A DNA stretch of 64,000 bases from Massospora cicadina (GCA_022478985.1 JAKSZP010014540.1:1-64000), one strand, 5' to 3'. Positions 9,397 through 21,296 are shown, numbered from the stretch's first letter. Numbers and translations are program-made. Notes: generated by a model not told the origin, from the letters alone.

Positions 9397-10121
9397 TGTA
9401 GGATCCACCGACGGATGCCACAAATTTTTATCTAAGTGAGAAATTTAATTTTTCAAATAAAAGTAATAAATAATGCTTTGTTAAAGTTTTTATATTTTTT
9501 TCTTTTTTTAAGCAGGGCAAAACCAAGAAAGGTCCTTTTTTGATACTAGTATCTCCTATTTAAACTAGTTCAAATCCTGGGACCATGGGTATTTGGGGCT
9601 AAAGTATTATAAAGCTGAGTCATCCAAATTAGGAAATATAGGATTTTGGCCTATCAGATTGAAGATAAATATTTTGAGGCAAAACTGACCCATTTGGTAA
9701 CAATTTAATGAATTGTATTCAATCACCAGCAAGTAAAATCTTCTCACCTCAGCGGTGGTCAGACTCGTGTGGTAATGATTGGTTAATTTGCATCCTATCA
9801 TTGTCGAGTAAAATCTTCTCACCTTGGAGGTGATCAGACCCATGTGGTAATAAGCACCCTGAATTTGGCTGAGAAGTCGGAGCAATCCTATTATTAGTTA
9901 TTACCTTATTAAGCTGATTTTGGTTATAAACCATATTTTTCCAATAGTTAGGATTCCACCAAGAATCCACTAAGGTCTTTTTGCTGTTGGTTCTCATATT
10001 GTTGATAACCACAATATTATTTGAAGATTGGGCAGGAGATGGGCCAATCAAGGTAGCAGATTCAGGAGCACTTGTACCTCCAACATTCTTTTTCTTAAGT
10101 CAAGAAGGAGATTGTCCAACA
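9397..10121 (-). repeat. 3' LTR of Gypsy B
   Basis: Minus-strand start TGTTGGACAAT at 10121, preceded by the purine run GAGGGGGGCAA; the end on the left reads GGATCCTACA (9397). It aligns at the start with A's LTR (7361) and L (53165). A 75-bp tandem duplication lies inside: 9729-9776 and 9804-9851 both contain AGTAAAATCTTCTCACC followed by a CAGAC..TGTGGTAAT segment. Confidence 0.7.
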
Positions 10122-10139
10122 TTGCCCCCCTCAAGAATG

Positions 10140-11160
10140 TTGGGAGGGGTGTAGGGTCATAGGAAGCGGCCATGTACCCAATTTATGATAATTCCTGTAG
10201 CCAAAGATTTTATAGAATACTCATTTCCTCTCTTATACATGATGGTAAATGGCCCCTCCCAGATTGATCCAAGTTTTCCACTATGTGGAGTTATGCGATT
10301 GTGGTAATATAAAACCATATCCAACACTTGGAAAGAAGGTAGAGGAGCTCAGAGCTCATTGACAGCTTGGCCTTCTTTAGTAACCATTTTTGTGAGGTTG
10401 GTCATAGCCTCTGATTGAAGCTGAATGATGCGGTTAGCTAACCTTCGCATGGCTTTCTTGGGTTCCTCTCCTCTATAGAAGACATCCTTAGCTAAAAGAG
10501 CAGGTATGCCCAGTTCCCTGCCATACAAAACTCGGAAAGGGGGCATTTTCAGAATCTGGTTTAGCTAATTCTGTAAGCCATAAGCGCGCTTGGGAGATAA
10601 TGATCCCAATGAAGGGGATCAGATGAAGCCATTTTCCATAAAATGGAAATTAGAGTACCATTTGCTCGCTCCACTGTACCATTGGTTGATGGGTTATATG
10701 GAGCTGAGAACAGTTGCTGGGCTCCCATGGAAGCAGCTAAGGTTTTGACTACTCTGGAGGTGAAGTTTTTTCCCATTGTTGCAGAGTAGTACTTGAGGGC
10801 ACCCATGTCGAGTGAAAATATTTTGATGAAGAAAGGTGGCAGTGGCCTTAGCAGTTTGGGCTGGCAGCGCCACAGCTTCAACCCACTTTGTGAAGTGGTC
10901 AATGCCACCAAAATATATCTGTTTCCACCTGTGGTTTGAGGAAGTGGCCCTACTACGTCCAAGCTTATGGTATGGAATGGCTGTTGCGGGGTAGTTGACA
11001 GATATTAATATCTAGTTTTGAGCTGAGACTGCTTCTTACATGTAAGGCAAGCAGCAAGACTTCAATGATGGCTTCCATGATTCCCTCCCAAAAATATCGA
11101 TCCTTATTCCATTCATAGGTTTTCTTAACTCCTCCATGGCCTAAGGTTGAATGAGCTTAC
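10140..11160 (-). pseudogene. Gypsy B integrase
   Basis: The N-terminal HHCC zinc domain is visible across a frameshift: HSTLGH (about 11140) and, in another frame, CLTC (about 11040). The core starts MDVVGPLPQTTGGNRYILVA (10962 leftward) with the first catalytic Asp in LDVVGP. The second Asp region reads ATMGKNFTS or, shifted, CNNGKN, so that Asp is lost. The Glu is in NGTVERANGTL. Further left GSIWEGPFTIMYKRGN is a GPF-type C-terminal module, continuing to PPNILEGG at the polypurine tract. The family enzyme inserts cDNA into chromosomes. Confidence 0.85.
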
Positions 11161-12597
11161 AGGATAACAGGTACACGTTCTGAGGGTTGTAGGTAAGGCA
11201 ACCACTTCGCCCCCACTTGTTTATACAACTTCCCACTTTCTACTTTAGTGTTATGGGAGTGCCGGGCCAACATCTTTTGTACAGGCTCATCCTCATCTTC
11301 CCAGTCATTTGGGGTCATTAAAAGATCATACAGCCGCTCCGCTTCACTGTTATCTAAGTGGAGGATGGGCAGCTGAGTTAACCCATCAACATTCATGTGG
11401 CAGGTTCCAGCGCGGTGTTTGATCTTCACATCATAATGCTGGAGCTTTAGAGCCCAGCGAGCTAACTGCCCCGTAGGGTCCTTCATGTTTTGCAACCATT
11501 TTAAAGATGCGTGGTCCATAATCACAGTGAAAGAGGTCCCATACTAGAAAGGGCAGTAATGCTTCACTGCTAACAGAATAGTAAGGTACTCCTTCTTGGT
11601 AACACTATAGTTGCGTTCTGCCTTTGATAGCATCTTACTAAAATATGAGACAGGATTATCTACCCCTTTTTCATCTAATTGGGCTAGGATGGCCCTGACG
11701 GCATAGTCTGAAGCGTCTGTAAACAAGATAAACGGTTTTCCATAATTGGGATGCCTTAGTATAGGCCGTTTTTGTAGCAGCAACTTCTTTGTTTCATAGG
11801 CGGCCTTCTGTTCAGTGCCCCATTGAAAGGGGGTATTCTTTTTAGTAAGTGAACAAAGGGCTCGCTGAGTTGGGCAAACTTAGGGATGAACTGATGGTAA
11901 TACCCCATCATCCCTAAAAATACCTGTATAACCTGTAGATTTTTGGGGGTGACATTCTGGAAATCGCTTTGACCTTATCTTGTATGGGTTGGATACCTTA
12001 TCATGAAATGGTATGTCCAAAGAAGTTTAGTTTCTTTTGGAAAAAAGTGCACTTTGAAGGCTTTTAATTTGATAGTTGAGCGTCGTAAGCGTTGGAATAC
12101 CTCCTTCAAATGATCAAGGTGTTCATTAAAGGATTTCAAGAATAAGGTAATGTCATCGAGGTAGACGATAATGCATGTTAACTTAAGATCCTGCAAAATG
12201 TGATCCATTGCAGCTGGAAAGAGGCAGGTGCATTGCACAACCCTTAAGGTAATCGCGTGGGTTGGAAAAGACATTTACTGCATATTAACGCGCATTTCTC
12301 TTGATCTTGAGGAGATAGATCCATTTGTCAATAACCACTGGCCAAGTTCATGGCAGAGAAAAAGTTTGAGCCTGAAAGCTGGGCCAGGGCATCGTCAATG
12401 CGTGGGATAGGATAGCTATCCTTTTTTGTAAGATTGTTTAACCTGCGATAGTTCATAACTATCTGATGACCTCCATTTTTCTTCTTAATTAGCAAAAGGG
12501 GGAGGACCAAGGGCTTTATGAAGGAACTAATAGCCCCGCGTCTAATAACTGCATGAGTTCCGTCCTCATTTGTTGTTCCTCCACCTTTGACTTTCAA
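11157..12597 (-). pseudogene. Gypsy B reverse transcriptase and RNase H
   Basis: Frame 12328-12597 gives the RT start (PLLLIKKKNGGHQIVMNYRR, FFSAMNLASGY). Frame 11975-12274 carries CIIVYLDDITLF, with intact YLDD at 12152-12163 and the following HLDHLKEVFQRLRR. Frame 11544-11783 holds the RNase H start with LFTDASDYAVRAIL (catalytic Asp intact), and 11157-11525 its end, WLQNMKDPTGQLARWALKL and the CHMNVDGLTQLP motif. Frame changes separate the four pieces. In life it copies RNA to DNA and removes the template strand inside the particle. Confidence 0.88.
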
Positions 12598-13987
12598 TAA
12601 GGTTTTGACCTAATGGGATGGGCATCACCCACATTGTTGGAATGGCACCAGCCCTTCATGTGACCATAATCATTGTCCGACTTCAAGAATATATCACTAT
12701 AAACATCCAGAAGAGTATGTACTTTCTCCAACTCATCTGAGGTCAGCTCATCCGAGATATGGACATTTGGTAAGGTACATACCAGGTTATCTGCGGGCAA
12801 GCCTAAATCTGCCATCGAGCCAATAGAGTGGATTTGTTCAACTTCCTCCATGGAGAGTAAAAACCCTCGGCCCACCTCCTGATGCTTTCTTACAAGTATA
12901 TCCTTATTAGTGAGATTCCCCAACAGTAAAGTAATAGGCCTCAGATAGGCTGGGTCTAAAACACCAGGCAATACCCGAGGCTCAACAGGGCTAATTCCGT
13001 CAATGCTTAAGAGGTGTAATAAATAGTGGCGAGGGATTTTAAGAGTGATTTTCGTGTCTACCACCCGTTGTTCACCAGGCTTAATCACCACTTCATCAGC
13101 CGCATAAAACGGAATACCTTTGGCAGCATCCACAGAATCAGGCAATTTTTTTGTATTTCACTCAGAGGTGGTATAATGTATAGGTAAAGTGGAAAGCGGG
13201 TACTCAACCATGCAAGATATTCCTTCTTGCTGGGTTCTTTGTTGGCTAGAACTAAAGAGACTTCATAATTGAGCAATGACAATGACCCTTGCTTCATATT
13301 GATAATGCCTTCATATTCAATCATAAACTGAGTACCTATAAGCATATCAAAAGCATTATTATCCAAAGCCACTGCAGGGGCTGATAGAATAAGCTTCCCA
13401 ATATGAATGGGAAGGGACAAGTAAGCACCCAGTGCGCGGGTGTTGTTGGGAATAGCGGTTTCAAAGTCTTGGTTATATTCTAAATCAGGTGCAAGTTTGG
13501 TATTTTTCATCAACTTGGAGGAGATTAAATTCACCGGGGAGCCTGTATCTAGGATAGCCATCACCTGAACTTTTTGGATAACCACTTTGACCTTCATAAG
13601 TATCCCCCCAAAAGTGGGCGATAGCGCTAAGACCTCCTTAAGATGGAAAGTGGAGGTTAATTTGCACGCGGTCTTGGGGTAGTTTTCCTGGATGGACTGC
13701 ATGGTATGGCCATGCTGAAGAGGGCGAATAAGGTTAGACAACACTTCATCCGCGTCGCTGGTAGTATCAATAATGGCCAGTTCCCCTACAACTTGACGGA
13801 GATACGTCTCTTCAGGTATAGTGGCTTCGTCTACTCTTCCAACATTAAAGCAATCGGGGACTTCCACTTCAGCAGGTACTCCTACAATGAAATAGCTGAC
13901 CTCATCTGTACCCCCTCAGAATCATCCCCAGGGGTATTAGTAACACGAGGTAATGGCATAAGTTGTTTAAATGAGTCAGGCACATGA
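12594..13987 (-). pseudogene. Gypsy B aspartic protease and linker
   Basis: Frame 13085-13867 carries IPEETYLRQVVGELAIIDT, then VMAILDTGSPVNLISSKLM with intact DTG at 13541-13549, and the C-terminal FDMLIGTQFMIEYEG, the retropepsin flap and helix region. Frame 12594-13145 overlaps it and continues with the linker (PDSVDAAKGIPFYAADEVVI, LGNLTNKDILVRKHQEVG, GLPADNLVCTLPNVHISDEL). Right of 13867 the homologous frame continues as LPRVTNTPGDDSE to about 13987. One frameshift near 13100 joins the two. It is preceded by gag on the right and followed by RT. Confidence 0.85.
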
Positions 13988-14019
13988 AATTTGTCAGCAA
14001 TAGGTGTGCCTTCCCCTAC

Positions 14020-14862
14020 GCTGACATTGCTTTTCCCTGCTCCTGTTCCTCGGCATCAGCTTTCTTTTTCCAGCACACAACCTCCTTGTGTCTGAACTTG
14101 TAGCAGTATTCGCTCCAAGGGCGTTCAGGACGTTTTGCTTTGGGGCTTTTGCTCTTCAGGGCCCATTATCTGAAGGGGCTCCTTCTTGTCTTCAATATCT
14201 AGGGCTCGAGGCTTAGGCTTTGAATCTTCAATGGTTAAAACGCGAGGACGAGATACTGCTCCACGTGGAACTTTGGGCTTATGAAAATCAGCGAAATCTA
14301 TTAACGCCTCCTTGATGTCTTGAATGGTATGGAAATAGCGTTTAACTGAGGTGATGTGCATCGCTAGCGGAGGGTAAGAAGCCACTCCAGTCAAAACGGT
14401 GGCTACAGAATCATCCAAAGTTAACATCTTTGAGGTTAACAACGTTTGTGCTTATATATAGAATCGTTCTACAAAGGCGACCACTGGCTCTCCTTTTCGG
14501 ATACTCATGCGCATAAAAGCTTGCTTTTTCATACTTAAAGCCTGTTTTGAACTGAACGTGTTTATGAGGGCCTCTTTAACCTCGGACCAAGTGCTAAGAG
14601 CATTCATGTGTGGGACCATCACCTCCTGTGCCATGCGGCCCAAACAGGAAAGTATATGTTTGGCCTTCTGACAATCCATTGCCCCTTCCATAGCTGCCTC
14701 ATAGATATATAAAAATGAGGCAATGCTGCCTTCACCCGGGATAAATTTGTCTTTGAAAGTCAGTTTGAATGAGCTAAAATCACCCCTGGTAAGGGTATGA
14801 ACAGCAGGAGCTTCTGTTTCCAGGGTTTCAGAGCGGTAGTTTAACAGGTCAAAGGTACACAA
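14020..14862 (-). pseudogene. Gypsy B gag
   Basis: Frame 14452-14862 contains FKDKFIPGEGSIASFLYIYE, ILSCLGRMAQEVMVPHM and FSSKQALSMKKQAFM, a retrotransposon-gag capsid core. A single in-frame stop at 14452 (FYI*AQT) separates it from 14125-14442, which continues in the same frame. Left of that, about 14050-14110, CYKFRHKEVVCWKK is a degraded cysteine/histidine knuckle. The N terminus and the leader are lost at the junction with LINE F. Gag forms the particle and packages RNA. Confidence 0.8.
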
Positions 14863-14946
14863 AAGGAGCTAAGCATCACTTTTCGAAAATCAATTCATCC
14901 TGAAATTTAGCTCCACTAAAGAGATTTACAAAAACTATTAGCAAAT

Positions 14947-17664
14947 ATGGCGGGAAACCCCGCAAAAGAACCCGCAGGCTATGCCAAACGAGCCAGCACC
15001 ACCCCCAAACGAAGAAACCCTCGGTTACCCACCTCAGGGTCAACCAGAATCACCCGCTCTCAAGCAGCAGCCATGAAAGCAGGCACCACCCCCCAACCTG
15101 GAGCTACTTTAACTAGCGCCAGTTCACCTGATCGCACTTCTGCAACCTGCACGCCTAACAGCTGTGTGCGCTGCCTCCCATTAACCCGCTGGGCCCCCTC
15201 CAACCAAGGAGTCCATCACCCACGCTGTTTTAATGGCGTCTGCTCAGTTGAATGCAACTCAGCCCATCCAGGCATTCATCTCCCCCATTGTGTCAGCTAA
15301 TTCAGCCCCATCTATTATTGCTGACGCCGTGTTTCTGGCTCCCTCCATGAGGGGCGATACCCAGCTACCTGGCCCCCAAACCCACAGATGTAAGGTTGGA
15401 TTAGCCGCACATTCTGGTTCACTAAGCACCAAATTGGGACAATCTACTCTTCCCAATGAGGATTCAAATGGTTCGGATTTTGGAACTTCACACCAGTTCC
15501 AATCTCACCCGTCCCATTTAAACCCCATAATCGGCACTTCTCAAGTCGGCACTTTATCTCCATATGCTGAAAACGACCAATTCACCAATCAGCCAGTGAG
15601 TTTTGCCCACAAAATCACAGCAAATACTCGGGCTGAATTTACCAAAATATATTGGGATGGTGATGAAACATCGGCCTCCTCCCAATTGATTGGAGTTAAT
15701 TCCAATCTGGATGAGCCTCCCCAATTTAGCGAGGCCCAACAATCACTTGGCCCCCAAACCCACAGATGTAAGGTTGGATTAGCCGCACATTCTTGTTCAC
15801 TAAGCACCAAATTGGGACAATCTACTCTTCCCAATGGGAATTCAAATGGTTCAGATTTTGGAACTTCACACCATTTCCAATCTCACCCGTCCCATTTAAA
15901 CCCTGTAATTGGCACTTCTCAAGTCGGCACTTTATCTCCATATGCTGAAAACGACTAATTCACCAATCAGCCAGTGAGTTTTGCCCACGAAATTACAGCA
16001 AATACTCGGGCTGAATTTACCCAAATAGATTGGGATGGTGATGAAACATCGCCCTCCTCCCAATTGGCTGAAGTTAATTCCAATCTTTATGGGCCTCCCC
16101 AATTTAGTGAGGCCCAACAATCCGCCCCTCAACTTAATATGACGCCAGCAACTGCTGTAACATTCCAGCAATAAGGGAACTCCGCAAACTTGTTCAAACC
16201 ACAAGCTAACACTAAACCTGCGATTGCAGCCCAAAGCAAACACAAACGTACCAAAGGACCACTGGGGCGTGGCAAAAACCTCTAGTACCAATGCTACCCA
16301 AAGCTGATCCCCGTGAAGTAGCGTTTATTGCTGATGTTAAGAAGAAATGGGCCGAAACTAGAGCGCAAAAAGCTCTACCTCGCTCAACCCTCTCCCACGC
16401 AATTCGCCTTTATTATGGGCATAACCCTGTTGAATTCTATAAGGAGAATTACTTCTCATACTTTGCAGCGATTGCGGAGACATTCCCAATTAACACCACC
16501 ATCCATGAATCAGTGGAGGGCCACTACATCGATGTGGCTTCACTGAAGCTGCCCTTTCTGACCATGCTGCCACCCTCCAGGTCATTATTCCGCGTGGATC
16601 TCTTTGCATCTCCCGCACATGCTCTCACCTGGAGAAAATTTCATGGGTTACTTTTTCCAACCTACAAACGACTTTTGATCCTGAGTCTCTTAAACTGGCG
16701 CTTCATCGTGGTTTAATGGAGTTTGGGTCTGTTCTTTCAGTGGACTTTAGCGTCCCCTCTTACTATGCTCCCACCCAAAGAGCTTGCACTGCTAGGGCGT
16801 CGTTCATCCCCTCCCCCACTGTATCCCGCAACATTGAGGTTATTCCTTGTGTGGCGGTAGTTGGGGCATTCCCTGAGATCTTTTTTGTCGACCCTGATCA
16901 GGCGCGCCCCCGGTGTTCATGGTGTAACGCCCTTGGACACCTGTATAGTGGCTGCACATCTCGAAAACAAGCCCTCTTAGCCACCACCCAGGGGCCTAAA
17001 CCAGGCCAAAAACGATCCCACGTGGCAGCAGCAGCAATTCCACAACCCACACAATGGGTTCCCGTTCAAGACCTGTCCCCTGAGGCCTTACGCCTAGCAG
17101 TTGAAACAGCTAACCCCACTATTGGTATGGGATACCTTCGCGCTCATGCCCCCTTCCATTGGGCACCCCCTCCAATCTCCCAGAGTCAACTCCCTCTCTC
17201 ACCAAGCACGAGCATCTCCCACAAGGCGCCCCTCGTCAGCCACCCCCACTCAGGGCTCCGCGGCACCCCCACCAACCTCCACCAGTGATTTATCGCATCA
17301 ACCCTCAGCTCCCAATGGAGCTATGCCCACCAGCATGGACTAGCAACCCGCGGCCTGCGGTAGAAGTGCCACCTCAAAGAGTCCTACCCCAACCCCACAG
17401 TCCATTTCGCGCGGCTCCTTTGCAGTGTTGGAGGAAGTGAATATGGACTCAGACTCATCAATTGGGGACACCGCGGAGGTCGCCATTGAGCACCCTCAGG
17501 TCCTTCCCTTGCAACGGAGTGGGGGCAGCATCCTAGGCTGGCTTACTGGGTCCTCCGCCCCCCACCCTCTCCTTCCCCTCAGAACCCTTGACGCTCCTCA
17601 CGGATTGCAGCTAATAGTCAAGCTAAAGGACTCAAAACTAGCCGCCTCACAGCAGCAAGTTTAA
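14947..17664 (+). pseudogene. LINE F ORF1 (gag-like), broken
   Basis: Starts MAGNPAKEPAGYAKRAS with a basic, Pro/Ser/Thr-rich N terminus (14947-15300), changes frame into 15233-15958, which ends at a TAA that replaces CAA found in the upstream repeat copy, then 15974-16174. Frames 16291-16716 and 16716-17288 follow, the latter with CSWCNALGHLYSGC, a CX2CX4HX4C knuckle at 16914-16955, then a long Pro-rich tail to 17664. The order fits ORF1 of L1/Tad-like LINEs: an RNA-binding partner of the RT in the RNP. A 378-bp internal tandem duplication is annotated separately. Confidence 0.8.
15371..16126 (+). repeat. 378-bp in-frame tandem duplication in LINE F ORF1
   Basis: GGCCCCCAAACCCACAG starts at 15371 and again at 15749; the two units (15371-15748, 15749-16126) are near identical and 378 bp is 126 codons, so the frame is kept. 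Unit 2 carries a CAA-to-TAA nonsense change at about 15956. Confidence 0.9.
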
Positions 17665-17699
17665 GCACTGGCAACTCCCCAGGACATGGAGGGGAACAT

Positions 17700-18560
17700 C
17701 TATGAGTCCCCATGGCAGCACCCTGGCCCTGCAATCCATCAACGCGAATGGGTTGTGGGACTTTAAGCGGAGATCCCGCCTCCTCCGCAACTTCAGGTCA
17801 GCACAAATTGACATCGCTGCTGTCCAGGAGCCCCATATCCCCCCACGAACAATCTGCATGGAATGAACAATTTGGAGGCAACTCCTTCTGGACAAACCAT
17901 GCTGCCCTTATTGTCTTGAATCTCCAGGTTAAAACCCATTCTTTTTCACAATATCTAGGTGGCCGCCTCATACTGGCCAAACTCACTACTCCTGACTTCT
18001 CTTTCTTCGCTGCAAGCATCTACCTGCCTAATGCAGGTCGGGAGCAAAATCAGCTCTTGGAAGAGCTCGTCCAACTAAATCTCCCACGGAATACAGTCCT
18101 CTTAGGAGATTTCAACACAACCTTAAGTCGCGTCCATGACTCTTATTCCCCTGCAGAAAAGGAACGCCCTAAATCAAGTCGGCTTCAGGATTTCCTTCGC
18201 CTGAGTGGCTTTGTAGATGCGCTTCCACCCTCCGCGTCTGGCCTAGGTTGCATGACTAGGATCCAGTATGATGGAGGAACTTTCCAGTCAGCGTCACGCA
18301 TATATATGGCACTGATTGGCCCCCTGATTATTGGCCGCGTCTCCTCTCCCATCTCTCGTGACAACCATCTGAGTGATCACAGGTCACTCACCGTTGTCCT
18401 CACCACCACGCTTAGACCGTCGCGTAGGTTCTGGCCTAGGGTTGCCCCAGCTCTTCTCAACAACCCCTTCAGTAAGGAGAAGCTGTCTATGACCATCTGG
18501 GAGACTCTCACCTCCCCCCACCCCACCTGCTTGACCACAAGGCTAGATGGGCGGTGACCA
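17700..18560 (+). pseudogene. LINE F APE-type endonuclease domain
   Basis: The domain starts LQSINANGLWDFKRRSRLLR (about 17730-17790) with the metal-site Glu in IAAVQEPHI, then shifts frame into 17712-18557: FWTNHAALIVLN, ASIYLPNAGREQNQ, LLGDFNTTLS (catalytic Asp and Asn of GDFN) and HLSDHRSLTV (SDH motif). These are the conserved blocks, in order, of the AP-endonuclease-like domain that nicks target DNA for target-primed reverse transcription. At least one frameshift near 17800 breaks it. It follows ORF1 by a few dozen bases and precedes RT. Confidence 0.85.
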
Positions 18561-18949
18561 AGGAGGGCATCACCCGCGTTGCTTACAACTGTGCCAAAGC
18601 CCAGATGACCGCAGCTCGCGCCAGAGTCAAAAGGGCGGAAGCCAGAATCAGACATCTGGAGCGAAACTGCCAGCTTTCGCCCTCTCCCTGATGGTTGGAA
18701 GACTGGGAAGCGGCGCAGGAAGCACTCCGCTTGGATCTCACATTGCAGAAAGAACGGGCAGCAAACTTTACAACATCTCGTTACTATGCTCAATGGGAAC
18801 GCCCCACCCGCTTCTTCTTTCAGAAACAGAAAGCCCGAACAACAGCGCAGTATATTACTGCACTGAAGATTGGCACTACAACCACATAGGACAAGGAGTA
18901 AATCACGCAGGAACTACACCGCTTCTACTCCAGCCTCTTCCATGCCACC

Positions 18950-19872
18950 CAGGTGGACCCGTCGGACATCCAAGACTTCCTGTGGCAGGCTCTAGAGCCG
19001 CTCATTGACCCACGGGCTGATGAGGCTCTACTGGCGCCTATTTCCATCCAGGAGGTGATGGAAACCCTTCTGAAATCCCCACGGCTTGAATCCCCAGGCC
19101 CAGACGGAATACCCTTTGAGGTGTACCTTCTGGAACCTGCGGTGATAGCCAGAAACCTCCGCGACCTCTTAGCTGCACTCTTGGTGAATGGCGAGGTCAT
19201 TCCGACTCCAGAGGCTCAATCACGACCCTCATTCACAAGAAGTCAGACCGTGAGAACCTGGCGAACTGGCGCCCCATAGCATTAATCAACACAGACCACA
19301 AGCTCTTCACGAAGCTTCTGGCCAACCGCATCACCAAATGGGTGTCACCTCGCCTCTCCCCATCCCAGCACGGTTTTATTTTGGGGAGGTCGTTATAGAC
19401 AACTATAATGACTTCACGTGACTTTGACTGCTAACTCTCGTAAGGTGAATGGCTTTGTGGCTCTCCTGGATATGGAGAAAGCATATGATCGGGTAGCCTG
19501 GAAGTATATTGATGCTTCCCTGGCCCGCTTCCATCTCCCCCCGCAGCTAGGCGCTGGATATCAGCGCTCTGTGACCAGCTACACACCAGAGTCCTGGCGC
19601 CAATGGGTCTTACAGTGGCAGTACCAGTTGAACATGGTCTCCGGCAAGGGGACCCCCTGAGCCCTATCCTTTTTAACATCACCCTCGACCCCCTCTTGGC
19701 CTCCTTACAGGACAAGCTAACATGGATTCTGGTCCCAGGTAAAGCCCTCACCCGCACCATGGCATTTGCAGATGACACCGCCATTGCATTTGGCTGCCCT
19801 GGGGATGTTGCCCTCGCTGCTGTGACCATTGAGAGGTACACCAAGGCGTCCAACGCCATGGTCAACACCTAA
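18950..19872 (+). pseudogene. LINE F reverse transcriptase
   Basis: Frame 18953-19279 contains SPGPDGIPFEVYLLEP, the entry block of non-LTR RTs. In other frames follow NLANWRPIALINTDHKL, SPSQHGFILGRS and FVALLDMEKAYDRVAWKYID (19450-19510). Frame 19603-19872 has GLRQGDPLSPILFNITLDP and the catalytic TMAFADDTAIAF, FADD at 19765-19776 intact. Several frameshifts and a stop after GRS separate the pieces. The 5' part (18560-18950) is a poorly conserved linker with frames AWEDWEAAQEALRLDL. Identification is secure. Confidence 0.9.
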
Positions 19873-21226
19873 GACAACAGTTGTACAGGTCGACTCCCCC
19901 ACCTTCCCCCCACCATTTGGTATTGAACCTGAGCGCGGTACCTTCCGTCACCTGGGCGCTCTCACCAACCAACAAGGAGTTGCGCTAAAAGACATTGAGG
20001 ACTTGCTCCTCGCAGCAGTTAACTCCAGGATTGCCAGCTGGAACTGGTGGCACATCACCACCCAGGGTCGAGCTCTGATGGCCAATGTGTTCCTCCTCTC
20101 CAAAGTCTGGTTCCTAGCGCACGTCTGCCCATTTACAGATGCCTTTCATACGCGGCTCAATGTACTCCTCCGCTGTTGGATCTGGGGCTCAAACCATCCA
20201 CCAATGGCCCTCTCAACCATTGCCCGACCCTGCAATGAAGGGGGCCTAGGGCTTCTGGACACGCGATCCCACGCCACTACAATCTTCCTGAAGTTCCTAA
20301 GGCCGATTGTCTGCTGGGACGCGACCCCCATGCCCCAATGGGCGCCCGCCCTCCGCCAGTCAGTTTCAGCAGCTCTGGGTCTTCCTAGAGCATCTCTGAC
20401 CTCATTAGGGGAGTGGCTCACAAACCATTCAGGCCATCTCCTGAAACCATCCTCATCTCCCTACTGAAACCAGGCTCTCCTTGCCCTGAAACGAGTAGGC
20501 GCGTGGATCCACCATGCCTTCCCGTACAGAAGGGAAGGCCCTGGCCTCAGCCCCCGTCGCCATGCAATTGTGCACAATGAACAAGTTGTCAAAACTCGCC
20601 TCAACCCCCAAGATCGTCCTCCCATCCGCCTAAGACTCCTTGAGCTCCTCCCTCCCTCCATGAGATTCGACCTTAAGGAATTGTGGAAGGACGTCTATCA
20701 CCCCATCCTGTCAGCAAAGATGTCCAACACCTTATGGAGGGTGCTCCACTTTTCATACAGGACAGGGTACTGGACTGGCCCTACCTTCCAGCACCAAAGC
20801 TGCCCCCGCTGTGCGGAGCCTATTGACTCCCACTTCCATCTTTTTTTCACCTGTCCAGGTGTCGCCACATTTTGGCCAAAGGCCCGCGCGCTCCTCCATG
20901 CTCAGCCCTGGTCTGGACACCCTGTGCAAGACCTCATGTTCAAGCAGACATTGCTTGGCTGCCACCGACCCCTCCGTGTCCTCGCCTATGCAACAGCCAT
21001 CTGGACCATCCATAACTCCTTCCTTCGTGCTGCCTTTGACCAACAGGTGTGGACCCTTCCACACATGATCACCCACTTTCAGGTACACTTTGAGATGGCC
21101 CTGAAGGTCTGCACTATGTCGCCAACCTTCCCCCGCTCAGTTGTCACTGCATCATGGCTCTGGCGCGCAAACCCCCTCCCTTTCTCGATGCCTCCTCCCT
21201 CCCCTTCTTTCGCCTCAGGCTCTTAG
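19873..21226 (+). pseudogene. LINE F ORF2 C-terminal part with zinc-like domain
   Basis: Frame 19829-20467 carries FRHLGALTNQQGVALKDIED, ISWNWWHITTQGRALMANVFLLSK-type thumb sequence and CNEGGLGLLDTRSHA, typical of the region after RT in LINEs. Frame 20570-21226 has LWRVLHFSYRTGYW, then CPRCAEPIDSHFHLFFTCPG, a CX2C...H...C arrangement resembling the zf-RVT domain. One frame break lies near 20467-20570. The protein ends at 21226 and a short 3' UTR follows. Confidence 0.8.
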
Positions 21227-21243
21227 GAGCCCAAGCATAATTC

Positions 21244-21296
21244 AATAAACATTGATGAATCCCCCCTTGGGTTAGGACCATCTAGTTCTAAAAAAA
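21244..21296 (+). other. LINE F polyadenylation signal and 3' terminus
   Basis: AATAAA at 21244-21249, then the terminal GGACCATCTAGTTCTAAAAAAA. The same terminus occurs, reversed, at 6826-6845 and 45095-45118. Confidence 0.75.

Larger units (their letters stand above)
9397..14920 (-). mobile_element. Gypsy element B, 3' LTR to gag
   Basis: Right to left: gag, degenerate knuckle region, protease, linker, RT, RNase H, integrase, a G-rich tract and the 3' LTR (9397-10121). Gene order protease-RT-RNase H-integrase is that of Ty3/Gypsy, not Ty1/Copia. The 5' LTR and primer-binding site are absent, because the element is cut near 14880-14920 where LINE F begins. It is the best-preserved copy of its family here and was my reference for reading A, C and D. 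Frames are long but separated by single stops or shifts. Confidence 0.85.
14880..21296 (+). mobile_element. LINE F, near full-length non-LTR retrotransposon
   Basis: A plus-strand two-ORF LINE of about 6.4 kb: ORF1 with CCHC knuckle, then APE endonuclease, RT and a C-terminal zinc-like domain, ending AATAAA...GGACCATCTAGTTCTAAAAAAA at 21296. The exact 5' end between 14880 and 14946 is not resolved and I could not establish a target duplication; the left flank is gag of B (minus), the right flank is pol of D (plus). It is GC-rich relative to its flanks. Frameshifts and nonsense codons inactivate both ORFs. Confidence 0.85.

Noticed and set aside
9729..9851. Possible CRISPR-like array of similar units
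   Set aside because: Only two units, 75 bp apart, within an LTR of a eukaryotic retroelement.
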